Of a stretch of 64,000 nucleotides of DNA, positions 36,769-46,624 are shown one piece after another (position 1 is the stretch's first letter; every line of letters starts with the position of its first letter). The stretch is taken from positions 1-64,000 of the forward strand of contig JADFCQ010000001.1 in assembly GCA_015223225.1 (NCBI GenBank), read 5' to 3'. This stretch comes from Acetobacteraceae bacterium H6797. GTDB lineage: Bacteria > Pseudomonadota > Alphaproteobacteria > Acetobacterales > Acetobacteraceae. The position numbers and the translations under genes are program-made. The notes beneath the pieces were generated by a model, which worked only from the letters and a program-made list of their open reading frames with translations, had not been told where the DNA came from and ran no database searches.

Positions 36769-38073
36769 ATGCATGTGATACTTAACGTTTCGCGCCTGAT
36801 CGGCGCCACCCGCCGAGCGACGCCCTCGGGCATCGACCGGGTGGACTGGGTCTATGCGCGCCGTTGGGTCCAGAGCGGGCCCGATAACTGCACCTTTGTC
36901 GCCCAGGATCACTGGGGCGCCTTCCTCGCCGTACCGCATCGCCTCGTCTCGGATCTCGTCGCGGCGCTGGGCGAAGCCTGGGATGGCGGCGGGGAAGACA
37001 AGAGCGCCCTTCGCCGGGCCTCGCGCATCGCCAATGTCATTCGCCACCGCCTCTTCTGGGGCCTCGGCCGGCTGACGCTGCGCAAGGCGCTGGCCACGAA
37101 CCCGAAGCGCGTCTTCATCCTCGCCTCGCATCGCTCGCTGGAGCGCTCGGGCGCCATCGCGGCGCTCAAGCGCGGCGGCACGGCCATCGTGCCCCTGATC
37201 CATGACCTCATCCCGGCGACGCATCCGGAATATGCGCGGCCCGGCGAGCCTGAGAAGCATCTCCGCCGCATTGCCGCGACCGCAACGCTGGCCGATGGCA
37301 TCATCGCCAATAGCGCCCATACGGCCTCGGCCCTCGAGCCCTATCTGACGCAGCGCGCTGTGCCGCCGCCGATGATCGTGGCCCATCTCGGCATCGAGCT
37401 GCCCGAGAGCCCGGTCTCGCCCGTGCCGCTGGAGCCCTATTTCGTCACGCTCGGCACCATCGAGCCGCGCAAGAACCACCTTCTGCTGCTGCATCTGTGG
37501 CGCGAATTCGTCGCGAATATGGGCCCCGCCGCCCCGCGCCTGCTGGTGATTGGCCGCCGCGGCTGGGAGAACGAGAACATCATCGACATGCTGGAGCGCT
37601 GCAACGCGCTGCGCGGCGTGGTGCAGGAGGTCGGCCAACTGCCCGACCGCCGGGTCGCCGAGTTGCTGCGCGGTGCGCGCGGGCTGCTCTTCCCCTCCTT
37701 CTGCGAGGGCTATGGCCTGCCGCTGGCCGAGGCCCTGGCGCTGCGCGTGCCGGCCATCTGCTCGGACCTGCCGGCGCTGCGCGAAGTGGGTGGTGACATC
37801 CCCGAATATCTCGATCCGCTCGATGGGGCCGCCTGGCGCGCGACCATCATGGAATATACCCGGCTGCATAGCCCGCGCCGCCTGGCGCAGATCGCGCGTG
37901 CCGGTTCCTGGCGCACGCCCACCTGGGAAGATCATTTCGCCCAGGTCGACGATCTTCTCGACCGCGTGGTCCATCGCCCGGCTCGCCGGCCGCTGACCCG
38001 CCCGAGCCAGCCGTCCATGGCCTGGGAGCCGGCCACCGCCATGGTTGCCGCGCCCGACAAGGCCGTGCGATGA
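36769..38073 (+). CDS. Glycosyltransferase family 4-type (GT-B fold)
   Basis: A 434-residue GT-B glycosyltransferase. The N-terminal MHVILNVSRLIGATRRATPS, then GIDRVDWVYA, is a pattern seen in GT4 enzymes for surface polysaccharide. The donor half has LGTIEPRKNHLLLLHLW, VGQLPDRRVAELLRGA and SFCEGYGLPLAEALALRVP with the E-x7-E nucleotide-sugar motif. The start at 36769 is chosen because the preceding codons are not protein-like. It is the first gene of a unit with the PKS (81 bases downstream) and the oxoamine synthase. It may glycosylate their lipid product; alternatively it belongs to polysaccharide synthesis and is neighbouring by chance. Confidence 0.85.
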   Translation: MHVILNVSRLIGATRRATPSGIDRVDWVYARRWVQSGPDNCTFVAQDHWGAFLAVPHRLVSDLVAALGEAWDGGGEDKSALRRASRIANVIRHRLFWGLGRLTLRKALATNPKRVFILASHRSLERSGAIAALKRGGTAIVPLIHDLIPATHPEYARPGEPEKHLRRIAATATLADGIIANSAHTASALEPYLTQRAVPPPMIVAHLGIELPESPVSPVPLEPYFVTLGTIEPRKNHLLLLHLWREFVANMGPAAPRLLVIGRRGWENENIIDMLERCNALRGVVQEVGQLPDRRVAELLRGARGLLFPSFCEGYGLPLAEALALRVPAICSDLPALREVGGDIPEYLDPLDGAAWRATIMEYTRLHSPRRLAQIARAGSWRTPTWEDHFAQVDDLLDRVVHRPARRPLTRPSQPSMAWEPATAMVAAPDKAVR

Positions 38074-38154
38074 CGCCAGCAGATCGTTGAGCCGCTCTTG
38101 GCTCGAGCGCGCAAGGTTACACCCGCCACCTTGAAGGCCGGGAACGCAGGAAAG

Positions 38155-41100
38155 ATGACCACAGACCGCATGCCGATCGCCGCTGCTTCTCCTATCGCGG
38201 TTGTCGGCGCGGGTTGCCGCCTGCCGGGCGCGTCCGGGCTCGATGACTTCTGGCGCCTGCTGGAATCGGGCGTCGATGCCGTCACCTCCATCCCGCCCTC
38301 GCGCTTCCGCACCGAGCGCCATTATCACCCGCGCCCCGGCGAGTTCGGCCGTTCGCATGTCTTCGCGGCCGGCGTGGTGGGCGATCTCTCGCTGTTCGAT
38401 GCCCAGGCCTTCGGCCTCTCCCCGCGCGAAGTGGCGGAAATGGACCCGCAGCAGCGCCTGATCCTGGAATGTGCCGCGGCGGCCTTCGAGGATGCGGGCT
38501 GGCGCATGAGCCAGATCGCCGGGCGGCAGATCGGCGTCTGGATCGGCGCTTCGGCCACCGATTTCGCCGATGCGCGGCTGGGCGACGCGAGTTCCGCCGA
38601 TAATTACTTCATGACCGGCGCGGTGCTCTCGATCATCGCGAACCGCCTGACCAATATCTTCGACCTGCGCGGCCCCGGGCAGACCATCGACACGGCCTGC
38701 TCCTCCGCCATCGTCGCGCTGCATACGGCCGCCGAGGCCATCCGCGCCGGGCGGGTTGAGGCCGCCGTGGTGGGCGGCGTGCAGGCGCTGCTCACGCCAT
38801 ATCCCTTCATCGGCTTCTCCCGCGCGGGCATGCTTTCGCCCACCGGCCGCTGCCATGCCTTCGACGCTTCGGCCGATGGCTATGTGCGTGGCGAGGGCGC
38901 GGGCATCGTCCTGCTCAAGCCGCTCGATGTCGCACTGCGCGATGGCGACCCGATCCGCGCCGTGCTTCTCGGCACGGGCGTGAACGCCGCCGGCCGCACC
39001 GCCGGGCTGCAGGTGCCGCGCCGCGAGGCCCAGGCGGCGCTCATGGCGCAGGTCCTGGCGGAATCGGCGATCGATCCCGCGCGCCTCGCCTATTTCGAGG
39101 CCCATGGCACCGGCACCAAGGTCGGCGACCCGATCGAGACATGGGCGATCGGCACCACCCTCGCCCAGGGCCGCGCCACGCCGCTGCCCATCGGCTCGGT
39201 GAAGACCAATATCGGCCATCTGGAGCCCGCCTCCGGCATCGCGGGCTTCATCAAGGCCCTGCTGATGCTCGAGCACGGCGCCATCCCGCCGAGCCTGCAT
39301 TTCAGCACGCCCAACCCGGCCATCGATTTCGAGGGCCTCAACATCCGCGTCGCGACCGAGCTGGAGCCGATGGAGAAGCCCGAGGAGGCGGCCATCGGGC
39401 TGAACTCCTTCGGCTTCGGCGGCACCAATGCCTCGGCCATGCTGGTGGCCCCGCCGAAGCGGGCGGTGCCGCCCGCAACGGCCGAGGCCCTGCCGCCCCT
39501 CGTCATCAGCGCCCGCAGCCAGAAGGCACTCGCGAAGCTCGCCCGGGACTGGGCGGAGCGCCTGCCCGCCGCCGAGGCGCCCGCCGCGCTGATCCGTGGC
39601 GCGGTCCGCTATCGCGACGGGCTGGGCCAGCGACTGGTGGCGCGGGGCGAGACGGCCGAGGAGATCGCCGAGGCGCTCCAGGCTTGGGCCGAGACCGGCA
39701 AGCACCCCGCCGTCACCACCGCCGAGGCGCCGCGCCAGAAGGGTCATGTCGCCTTCGTCTTCTCCGGCAATGGCGCGCAGATTCCCGACATGGCCAAGGA
39801 GGCCATGGCGAATAACGCCACTTTCCGCGAGGCGGTGTTGGAGGCGGACGCGACCATCACCCCGCTGCTGGGCCAGTCCGTCGCGGAAATCCTCGCGCGC
39901 GGCGCCACGGCCGAGGAACTGGCGCGGACCGATCTCGCCCAGCCGCTGCTCTTCGTCACCCAGGTCGGCATTTCCGCCACGCTCCGCGCCGCCGGCATCG
40001 AGCCCGGCATGGTGCTGGGCCATTCCGTCGGCGAGGTGGCGGCCGCCCATGCCGCCGGCGCGCTCGATCTTGCCCAGGCCGCGCGGCTCATCGTCGCCCG
40101 CTCCGCCGCCCAGCACGCGACGCGCGGCACCGGCCGCATGGCCGCCATCGGCGCCTCGGCCGAGGAAATCGCACCGCTGCTCGACGCCCATGGCCCCGGG
40201 CTCGAGATCGCCGCCATCAACGCACCCCGCGCCGTGACCGTCGCCGGCCCCGCCCAGGCCATTGAGGCGCTGGCCGCCGCCGCCGATCGCGCACGCTTCT
40301 CCGCTGTGGCGCTGGACCTCGACTACGCCTTCCACTCCGCCGCCATGGACCCGGTGAAGGCGAGGCTGCTGGCCGCGCTCAAAGGCCTGGCGCCGCGCGA
40401 GAGCGCCATCCCCTTCCTCTCCAGCGTCACCGGCCAGGCCAAGCCCGGCGAGGCGCTCGATGCCGCCTATTGGTGGGACAATCTCCGCCAGGTGGTGCGC
40501 TTCCGCGAGGTGGTGGCCACGGCCGCCTCCGAAGGCGCGAGGCTCTTCATCGAAATCGGCTCCAACGCCATTCTTCAATCCTACCTGCGCGAGACGCTGC
40601 GCGAGGCTGGGGCGGAAGGTGCGATCACCGCGAGCCTTTCCAAGCGGGACCTGCCGGGCGACCCCTTCCCGGCCATGGTGGACCGCGCCCTGGCCCGTGG
40701 CGCCCAGGCACCCGCGGCTTTCGCGGGCCATGCCGAATTGCGCGGCCTGCCGCTCACGCCCTTCGACCCCGTCTCGATCTGGTTCAACACGACCAGCGAG
40801 GCACTGAACGTCATCAACCCCGACCACGACCATCCGCTGCTCGGCTGGCGGCGTGGGCCGGAGCCGGGAAGCTGGTATTCGACGCTCGACACGCTGCGCA
40901 TGCCCTGGCTCGCCGACCACAAGCTCGGCGGCGAGGCCGTGCTGCCGGCCGCCGGCATGCTGGACATGGCGCTCGCCGCCGCCGCCGCCCGCCATCCGGA
41001 TGCGGCGAGCCTGGAAATCTCCGAATTCCAGATCCTGCGCGCCCTGCCCCTCTCGAACGAGCGCCAGCGCGAATTGCGTGCGTCGCTCGATGAGGAAGGC

Positions 41101-44100
41101 GGCTTCCGCCTCGAAGGCCGGCCGCGCCTCTCGAACGAGCCCTGGCTGCTGCATGCGGTCGGCCGCGTCGGGCCCGTCGCCGTGACGGCGCTGGATCTCC
41201 TGCCGCCCAGCACGCCGCTCGCGGATGGCGTCCGGCTGGTCAGCGGCGAAAGCGTGGTCGCCGCCGCGAGCCGCGTCGGGCTCGATTACGGCCCCGCTTT
41301 CCAGACCGTCGCCGAAGTCGCCGCCGAGGCGGAGGAGGCCGAGGTCACGCTCCGCATGCCGGAAAGCACCGGCGCAGAGGAAGGCTATTGGCTGCATCCG
41401 GCGCTGCTCGACGGCGCCTTCCAGGGCCTCGTCGCCCTGCTCGCCGATGACGGCAGCAACCCGCTCCCCGATGGCGAGGCGCCCGTGCCGGTGCGCGTCG
41501 CGCGGCTCATCGTCCGCCGCGGCGCCGCCCCGCTCGCCAGCGCGCGGCTGACCCTGGCTCGCAAGGGCGAGCGCGGCGCGCGCGCCGATATGGTGCTGCG
41601 CGATGCCGAAGGCCAGGCCGTGGCCCTGCTCTCGGGCCTGACGCTGCAGCGCGTGCGCCTTTTCGCCAGCCGCGACGGCGGCCTCCCTCTGCTGATGCGC
41701 GAGATGCTGCCCGCGCCCTCGCGCCAGCCCGCACCCGAACTGCCGCTCGCGCCGCTCCTCGCCGCCGCCGGGAAGGAGACGCCGGACCGGACTGAGGCCG
41801 GGATGTTGCTCGAGGCCTTCTGGATCGGCGCTGCCCATGCCGCCCTGACGCGGAGCGGCGCGGAGCTGATCCTGCCCCCCACGCCCTATGCCCATCGCGT
41901 GCTCGCCGCCATGGCCGATGCGGGCCTGGCCGAGGCCGAGGGCATGGCCTATCGTTTGCTTTCCAGCGAGGGCCTGCCCGAGCCGAGCGAAATCTGGCGA
42001 ACCGTTCTGGCCGAGGAGCCAGCCCTGGCGCCCGACCTCGCCTGGATCGCCGCCCTGGCCGAGACGCTGCCCGCCTCGCTCTCGGGCGAGGCCCTCACCC
42101 TGCCCGCGCCGCCCGCCGGCGGCGGCACGGCGGCGCTGGTCGCCCGCCTTGCCGAGGCCGTGCGCGCCTGGGCCGAAGCCTTCCCCGCGAGCCGCCCGCG
42201 CCGCGTGCTGGTGCTGGGCCCCGCCGCCCTGCCCGCCGCCCGTCTGCCTAACCTCGAAATCACCCTCGCGCTGCGGCCCGGCGAGTCCGTGCCGCCTGGC
42301 CATGTCGGCGCGACGCTGAGCTGGGACGGTAATGGCGCCCCGGCCGCGACGGCCGACCTCATCATCGGGCTCGATGTCGCCGCCAGTAGCGGCCGTGGCG
42401 CCTCGCTCGCCGCCCAGCTCGCCCCCGCGCTGGCGGGCCATGGCACCCTGCTGCTGGTCGAGCCCCTGCCCGGCCCGCTGCTGGATATGTTGCATGGCGC
42501 TGACCCGGCCCGCGCCGAGGCCCCGCTTTCGAGCGAGGATTCATGGCGCGCCGCCCTGTCCGGCCCCGATTGGGCCCAGGCCGATTGCCTCGCTTTGCCC
42601 TCGGCCCCCTGGCCCGCGCTATTGATCGCGGCGAGCCGCGCGCCGCTGGCCTTGCCGGCCTCGCCCGCCCTCACCCGGCCGGTCGCGCTGCTGGCGGGCG
42701 ACCCGGAAGCGCCGCTTGCTCAGGCCCTCGCCGAGGCACTCGGGCAGACGGCCCTGCCGCTCAACGAAGCCTTCGCGCTGCCCAAGGGCGGGCTGCTCGT
42801 CGCCCTGCCTGATGCCACGGCGCCGCTGGCCGCTACGCTCGCCTCCCTCACCGCCGCCGCCCAGCGCGCCGAGGCGGCCGGGGCGGGCTTCGCGCTCATC
42901 ACCCAGGGCGCGGAGACCAGCCCGGCAGGCTCGGCGCTGACCGGCCTCGGCCGCGTCCTGGCCAATGAGATGCAGGCCCTCGCCCCGCGCCGGATCGACC
43001 TCGACCCGTCGCTCGGCACCGAGGCGGCCGTCACCGCCCTCCTGGCCGAACTGGCCGACCCTTCGGGCGAGCCCGAAATCGCCCTCGGCACCGAGACCCG
43101 CGCGGTGCCGCGCATCATCCACCCGGCCTCCGCCTTTCCCGCCGGGCCGCTGCGCCTCGCCATCGCGAGCCCAGGCCAGCTCGGCAGCCTCACCTGGCGG
43201 CAGCAGGCCCTGGCCGAGCCCGGCCCTGGCGAGGTCCGGCTGCGCATCACCGCCGTCGGCCTGAATTTCCGCGACCTGATGTGGGCCCAGGGCCTGCTGC
43301 CGGAAGAGACGCTGGAACACGGCTTCGCCGGCCCCGGCCTCGGCATGGAATGCGCCGGTATCATCGAAGCGGCCGGCCCCGGCGTGCCCTTCGCCAAGGG
43401 CGAGGCCGTCTTCGGCATCGCGCCGCGCGCGCTCGCGAGCCATGCCGTCACCCCGGCCATCGCGCTTCAGGCCATTCCCGAAGGCATCGCCCCCGAGGCC
43501 GCCGCCACCGTGCCGGTCGCCTTCCTCACCGCCGCCTATGCGCTGGAGGAACTGGCGCATCTGCGGGCGAGCGAGCGCGTCCTGGTCCATGGCGGCGCGG
43601 GCGGCGTGGGCCTCGCCGCGATCCAGATCGCGCGCGCTCTCGGCGCCGAGGTTGTCGCGACCGCCGGCACGCCCGCGAAACGCGCCTTCCTCCGCCAGAT
43701 GGGCTGCGCCCTGGTGCTCGACAGCCGCGACGCCGGCTTCGCCGATGCGCTCCGCGCCGCCTGGCCCGAGGGCGTGGACGTGGTGCTGAACTCGCTCGCG
43801 GGCGAGGCCATGGAGCGCAGCCTCTCGCTGCTCCGCCCCTTCGGCCGCTTCGTGGAGCTGGGCAAGCGCGACTATGCCGAGAACCGGCGCGTCGCCCTGC
43901 GCCCCATGCGCCGCAACGTGACCTATTTCGCCGTGGATGTGGACGAACTGCCCCGCGCCCGGCCCGATATCGCGACGCGCCTGCTCGCCGGGCTGCGCAG
44001 CCGCCTCGCCGAAGGGCAGATCATGCCCCTGCCCGCCACGCTTTTCGCGGGCGAGGCGGTGGAATCCGCCTTCCGCACGCTTCAGGCCGGCTCGCATATC

Positions 44101-45291
44101 GGCAAGCTCGTCATCACCCCGCCCGCGCTGAAGCCGGAGCAGCCCGGCTTCCACCTGCCCGAGGGCGTGGTGGTCGTCACCGGCGGCACCCAGGGCTTCG
44201 GCCTCGCCGCCGCCCGCTGGGTCGCGAGCCAGGGTGCGACGGAACTGGCCCTGCTCTCACGCCGTGGCGAGGCGACACCAGGGATCGAGGAGGCCATGGC
44301 CTCGCTCGGCATCCCCGCCACCGCCCATGCCTGCGACGTGACGGACGAGGCCGCGCTCGCCGCCACGCTCTCGGCCATCCGCGCCACGGGCAAGCCCATC
44401 GTCGGCGTGATCCATGCCGCCGCCGCCTTCGCCGATGGCGCGCTCGGCACCATGGACGAGGCGCGCTTCGCTCAGGTTCTGGCGCCCAAGCTCGAAGCCG
44501 CCCAGGCGCTGGACCGGCTGACGGCGAGCGATCCGCTGGCGCTGTTCCTGCTCTTCTCCTCGGCCGTCACGCTGCTCGGCAATCCGGGCCAGGCGAATTA
44601 CGTGGCGGCCAATATGGGGCTCGAGGCCCTGGCCCGGGCGCGGCGCGCGCGCGGCTTGCCGGCGCTCGCGGTGCAATGGGGCCCGATCGCCGATATCGGC
44701 GTCCTGGCCGGGGATGAGGCGACGGCCGCGATCCTCGCCCGCCGCACCGGCGCCATCGCGCTGACGGCGGCCGAATCCCTCGCGCAACTGCCGCCTTTGC
44801 TGGCCTCGGGCGAGCCCGTGGCCGCCATCTGCCGCCTGCAGCCCACGGCGGGCGCCATCCTGCCCATCCTGGCCGAGCCGCTTTTCGCCGCGTTGCGCGC
44901 CGAAACCCCCGCCGAGGATGCGGAAGGCCCGCTGCGCGACCGCCTGCGCGGCCTGCCGCCGGAAGAGGCCCTGGCCGCCCTCCGCGCCGCGATCACGACC
45001 GAATTGGCGCGGATTCTGCGCCTGCCGGTCGAGTCCATCGCGGCGGAGGCCCCGGTCAGCACGCTCGGCCTCGACAGCCTCGGCGCCGTCGAACTGCGCG
45101 GCGGGCTGGAGCAGCGCCTGGGCCTCGCCGTGCCGCTCACCAGCGTCACGGAAGACCTCACCATCGACAGTCTGGCGCGTAAACTCGCCGATGGCTTGGC
45201 GGGCGAGCGGCCGGAGGCGAATATGGCTGCCCTGATTGACTTCTACGAGCCGGCCAATGCGCCGGCGGACCAGGCCAAGGCAGCGGAGTAA
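38155..45291 (+). CDS. Highly reducing type I polyketide synthase (KS-AT-DH-psiMT-ER-KR-ACP)
   Basis: A 2,378-residue single-module iterative-type synthase. KS (about 12-435): DTACSSA with C182, EAHGTGT with H317, and NIGHLEP with H355. AT (about 530-840): GHSVGEVAAAHAAG with S624; the specificity motif is YAFH, close to malonyl-type. DH (about 890-1140): LADHKLGGEAVLP with H922 and LLDGAFQG with D1086. An inactive methyltransferase remnant (about 1255-1500) and a structural KR half (about 1505-1660) follow. ER (about 1680-1990): VHGGAGGVGLAAIQIA. KR (about 2005-2210): VVVTGGTQGFG, S2135/S2136 and Y2149. ACP: LGLDSLGA with S2308. There is no thioesterase, which fits release by the adjacent alpha-oxoamine synthase. 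The start at 38155 has AGGAAAG upstream. It makes a reduced acyl chain. Confidence 0.93.
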   Translation: MTTDRMPIAAASPIAVVGAGCRLPGASGLDDFWRLLESGVDAVTSIPPSRFRTERHYHPRPGEFGRSHVFAAGVVGDLSLFDAQAFGLSPREVAEMDPQQRLILECAAAAFEDAGWRMSQIAGRQIGVWIGASATDFADARLGDASSADNYFMTGAVLSIIANRLTNIFDLRGPGQTIDTACSSAIVALHTAAEAIRAGRVEAAVVGGVQALLTPYPFIGFSRAGMLSPTGRCHAFDASADGYVRGEGAGIVLLKPLDVALRDGDPIRAVLLGTGVNAAGRTAGLQVPRREAQAALMAQVLAESAIDPARLAYFEAHGTGTKVGDPIETWAIGTTLAQGRATPLPIGSVKTNIGHLEPASGIAGFIKALLMLEHGAIPPSLHFSTPNPAIDFEGLNIRVATELEPMEKPEEAAIGLNSFGFGGTNASAMLVAPPKRAVPPATAEALPPLVISARSQKALAKLARDWAERLPAAEAPAALIRGAVRYRDGLGQRLVARGETAEEIAEALQAWAETGKHPAVTTAEAPRQKGHVAFVFSGNGAQIPDMAKEAMANNATFREAVLEADATITPLLGQSVAEILARGATAEELARTDLAQPLLFVTQVGISATLRAAGIEPGMVLGHSVGEVAAAHAAGALDLAQAARLIVARSAAQHATRGTGRMAAIGASAEEIAPLLDAHGPGLEIAAINAPRAVTVAGPAQAIEALAAAADRARFSAVALDLDYAFHSAAMDPVKARLLAALKGLAPRESAIPFLSSVTGQAKPGEALDAAYWWDNLRQVVRFREVVATAASEGARLFIEIGSNAILQSYLRETLREAGAEGAITASLSKRDLPGDPFPAMVDRALARGAQAPAAFAGHAELRGLPLTPFDPVSIWFNTTSEALNVINPDHDHPLLGWRRGPEPGSWYSTLDTLRMPWLADHKLGGEAVLPAAGMLDMALAAAAARHPDAASLEISEFQILRALPLSNERQRELRASLDEEGGFRLEGRPRLSNEPWLLHAVGRVGPVAVTALDLLPPSTPLADGVRLVSGESVVAAASRVGLDYGPAFQTVAEVAAEAEEAEVTLRMPESTGAEEGYWLHPALLDGAFQGLVALLADDGSNPLPDGEAPVPVRVARLIVRRGAAPLASARLTLARKGERGARADMVLRDAEGQAVALLSGLTLQRVRLFASRDGGLPLLMREMLPAPSRQPAPELPLAPLLAAAGKETPDRTEAGMLLEAFWIGAAHAALTRSGAELILPPTPYAHRVLAAMADAGLAEAEGMAYRLLSSEGLPEPSEIWRTVLAEEPALAPDLAWIAALAETLPASLSGEALTLPAPPAGGGTAALVARLAEAVRAWAEAFPASRPRRVLVLGPAALPAARLPNLEITLALRPGESVPPGHVGATLSWDGNGAPAATADLIIGLDVAASSGRGASLAAQLAPALAGHGTLLLVEPLPGPLLDMLHGADPARAEAPLSSEDSWRAALSGPDWAQADCLALPSAPWPALLIAASRAPLALPASPALTRPVALLAGDPEAPLAQALAEALGQTALPLNEAFALPKGGLLVALPDATAPLAATLASLTAAAQRAEAAGAGFALITQGAETSPAGSALTGLGRVLANEMQALAPRRIDLDPSLGTEAAVTALLAELADPSGEPEIALGTETRAVPRIIHPASAFPAGPLRLAIASPGQLGSLTWRQQALAEPGPGEVRLRITAVGLNFRDLMWAQGLLPEETLEHGFAGPGLGMECAGIIEAAGPGVPFAKGEAVFGIAPRALASHAVTPAIALQAIPEGIAPEAAATVPVAFLTAAYALEELAHLRASERVLVHGGAGGVGLAAIQIARALGAEVVATAGTPAKRAFLRQMGCALVLDSRDAGFADALRAAWPEGVDVVLNSLAGEAMERSLSLLRPFGRFVELGKRDYAENRRVALRPMRRNVTYFAVDVDELPRARPDIATRLLAGLRSRLAEGQIMPLPATLFAGEAVESAFRTLQAGSHIGKLVITPPALKPEQPGFHLPEGVVVVTGGTQGFGLAAARWVASQGATELALLSRRGEATPGIEEAMASLGIPATAHACDVTDEAALAATLSAIRATGKPIVGVIHAAAAFADGALGTMDEARFAQVLAPKLEAAQALDRLTASDPLALFLLFSSAVTLLGNPGQANYVAANMGLEALARARRARGLPALAVQWGPIADIGVLAGDEATAAILARRTGAIALTAAESLAQLPPLLASGEPVAAICRLQPTAGAILPILAEPLFAALRAETPAEDAEGPLRDRLRGLPPEEALAALRAAITTELARILRLPVESIAAEAPVSTLGLDSLGAVELRGGLEQRLGLAVPLTSVTEDLTIDSLARKLADGLAGERPEANMAALIDFYEPANAPADQAKAAE

Positions 45292-45292
45292 C

Positions 45293-46597
45293 ATGGCCAG
45301 TATCAGCGGGCTTTCGGCCAAGGCGCGGGCTGCCCTGCTCGCGCGGATGTCGCAGCGTAAACCCGACCAGCAGGCCGAGACGCCCGCCGGCCGGCGGGGT
45401 TTCGGCGACCTGCCCGGCATGAAGGAGCATGACATGCTCCGCTCGGCGATCGAGACCCTGAACCTCCGCAGCCCCTTTTTCCGCGAGCATGACGGCATCG
45501 CGGCCGGGCATTCGCGCATGGGCAACCGGGAGGTAGTGAATTTCTCCTCCTATAATTACCTCGGCCTGAACGGCCATCCGCGCGTCGCCGAGGCCGCGAA
45601 ATCGGCCATCGATCGCTACGGCATCTCCGTCTCGGCCTCGCGCCTGGTCTCGGGCGAGCGGCCGATCCATGCGGAGCTGGAAGCCGCGCTGGCCAAGCTG
45701 CATGGGGCCGAGGCGGCCATCGCCATGGTCTCGGGCCATGCGACCAATGTGACGACCATCGGGCAGATGATGGGCCCGCGCGACCTCATCCTGCATGACG
45801 CCGCGATCCATAATTCCTGCCTCGAAGGCGCCCGGCTCTCCGGCGCCCGTCGCGTGGCCTTCGCCCATAACGACTGGCAGGCGGCCGGGCGCGAGCTTGC
45901 CGCCGCGCGGGCCGGGGCGAGCAAGGTGCTGATCCTCATCGAGGGTCACTATTCGATGGATGGCGACACGCCGGACCTCGCGCGTTTCATCGCCCTCGCC
46001 CGGCAATACGATGCCTGGCTGATGGTGGACGAGGCCCATTCCGTCGGCGTGCTGGGCGCCACCGGCCGCGGCATCGCCGAGGCGCAGGGGATCGACCCGG
46101 CCGAGGTCGATATCTGGATGGGCACGCTTTCCAAGACGCTCTCGGCCTGCGGCGGCTATATCGCCGGCAGCCGCGTGCTGGTGGACTGGCTGCGCCATGC
46201 GGCTCCCGGCTTCATCTATTCGGTGGGCCTCGCGCCGGCCCTGGCGGCGGCGGCCATTGAATCGATCCGGCTGATGCAGGCGGAACCGGAGCGCGTCGCA
46301 AAGCTCAATGCCAATGCGGCGCTCTTCACCCGCCTCGCCCGGGAGGCCGGGCTGGATACGGGGGCCAGCGAAGGCCATGCGATCGTGCCCGTGATCCTGG
46401 GCTCCTCGCTCCGCGCGGTGCGGCTTTCCGAGGCGCTGTTCCAGGCGGGCCTCAACGTGCAGCCGATCATCTTCCCGGCGGTGCCCGAGAAATCGGCGCG
46501 GCTGCGCTTCTTCATCTCGGCCGATCATAGCGAGGAGGACATCCGCTTCGCCGTGAAGACCGTGGCGGAGACCAATGCCTCGCTCGGCCAGGTCTGA
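45293..46597 (+). CDS. PLP-dependent alpha-oxoamine synthase, stand-alone polyketide-releasing type
   Basis: A 434-residue fold-type I PLP enzyme of the AONS/KBL/SPT/ALAS family. It condenses an acyl thioester with an amino acid, losing CO2 and giving a 2-amino-3-ketone. The N-terminal lead-in with VNFSSYNYLGLNGHPRV is the form seen in PKS-linked members. Others are YGISVSASRLVSGERPIH, EGHYSMDGDTPDL, VDEAHSVGVLG (D246, H249) and the PLP lysine K281 in GTLSKTLSACGGYIAG. The start is one base after the PKS stop, so coupled translation is certain to be tight. It should off-load the ACP-bound chain. The amino acid (Ser, Ala or Gly) is not readable. Confidence 0.93.
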   Translation: MASISGLSAKARAALLARMSQRKPDQQAETPAGRRGFGDLPGMKEHDMLRSAIETLNLRSPFFREHDGIAAGHSRMGNREVVNFSSYNYLGLNGHPRVAEAAKSAIDRYGISVSASRLVSGERPIHAELEAALAKLHGAEAAIAMVSGHATNVTTIGQMMGPRDLILHDAAIHNSCLEGARLSGARRVAFAHNDWQAAGRELAAARAGASKVLILIEGHYSMDGDTPDLARFIALARQYDAWLMVDEAHSVGVLGATGRGIAEAQGIDPAEVDIWMGTLSKTLSACGGYIAGSRVLVDWLRHAAPGFIYSVGLAPALAAAAIESIRLMQAEPERVAKLNANAALFTRLAREAGLDTGASEGHAIVPVILGSSLRAVRLSEALFQAGLNVQPIIFPAVPEKSARLRFFISADHSEEDIRFAVKTVAETNASLGQV

Positions 46598-46624
46598 CCG
46601 GCGCCGAGCTGGTGCAGGCCCGCG

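Noticed and set aside
36625..42495. A 1,956-codon open frame on the minus strand
   Set aside because: It is antisense to the glycosyltransferase and PKS. Its translation is repetitive Arg/Gly/Ala text without family motifs, as expected in high-GC DNA.
44150..45291. Thioesterase or reductase release domain at the PKS C terminus
   Set aside because: The sequence after the KR is an ACP followed by about 25 residues; no GxSxG or reductase motif is present.
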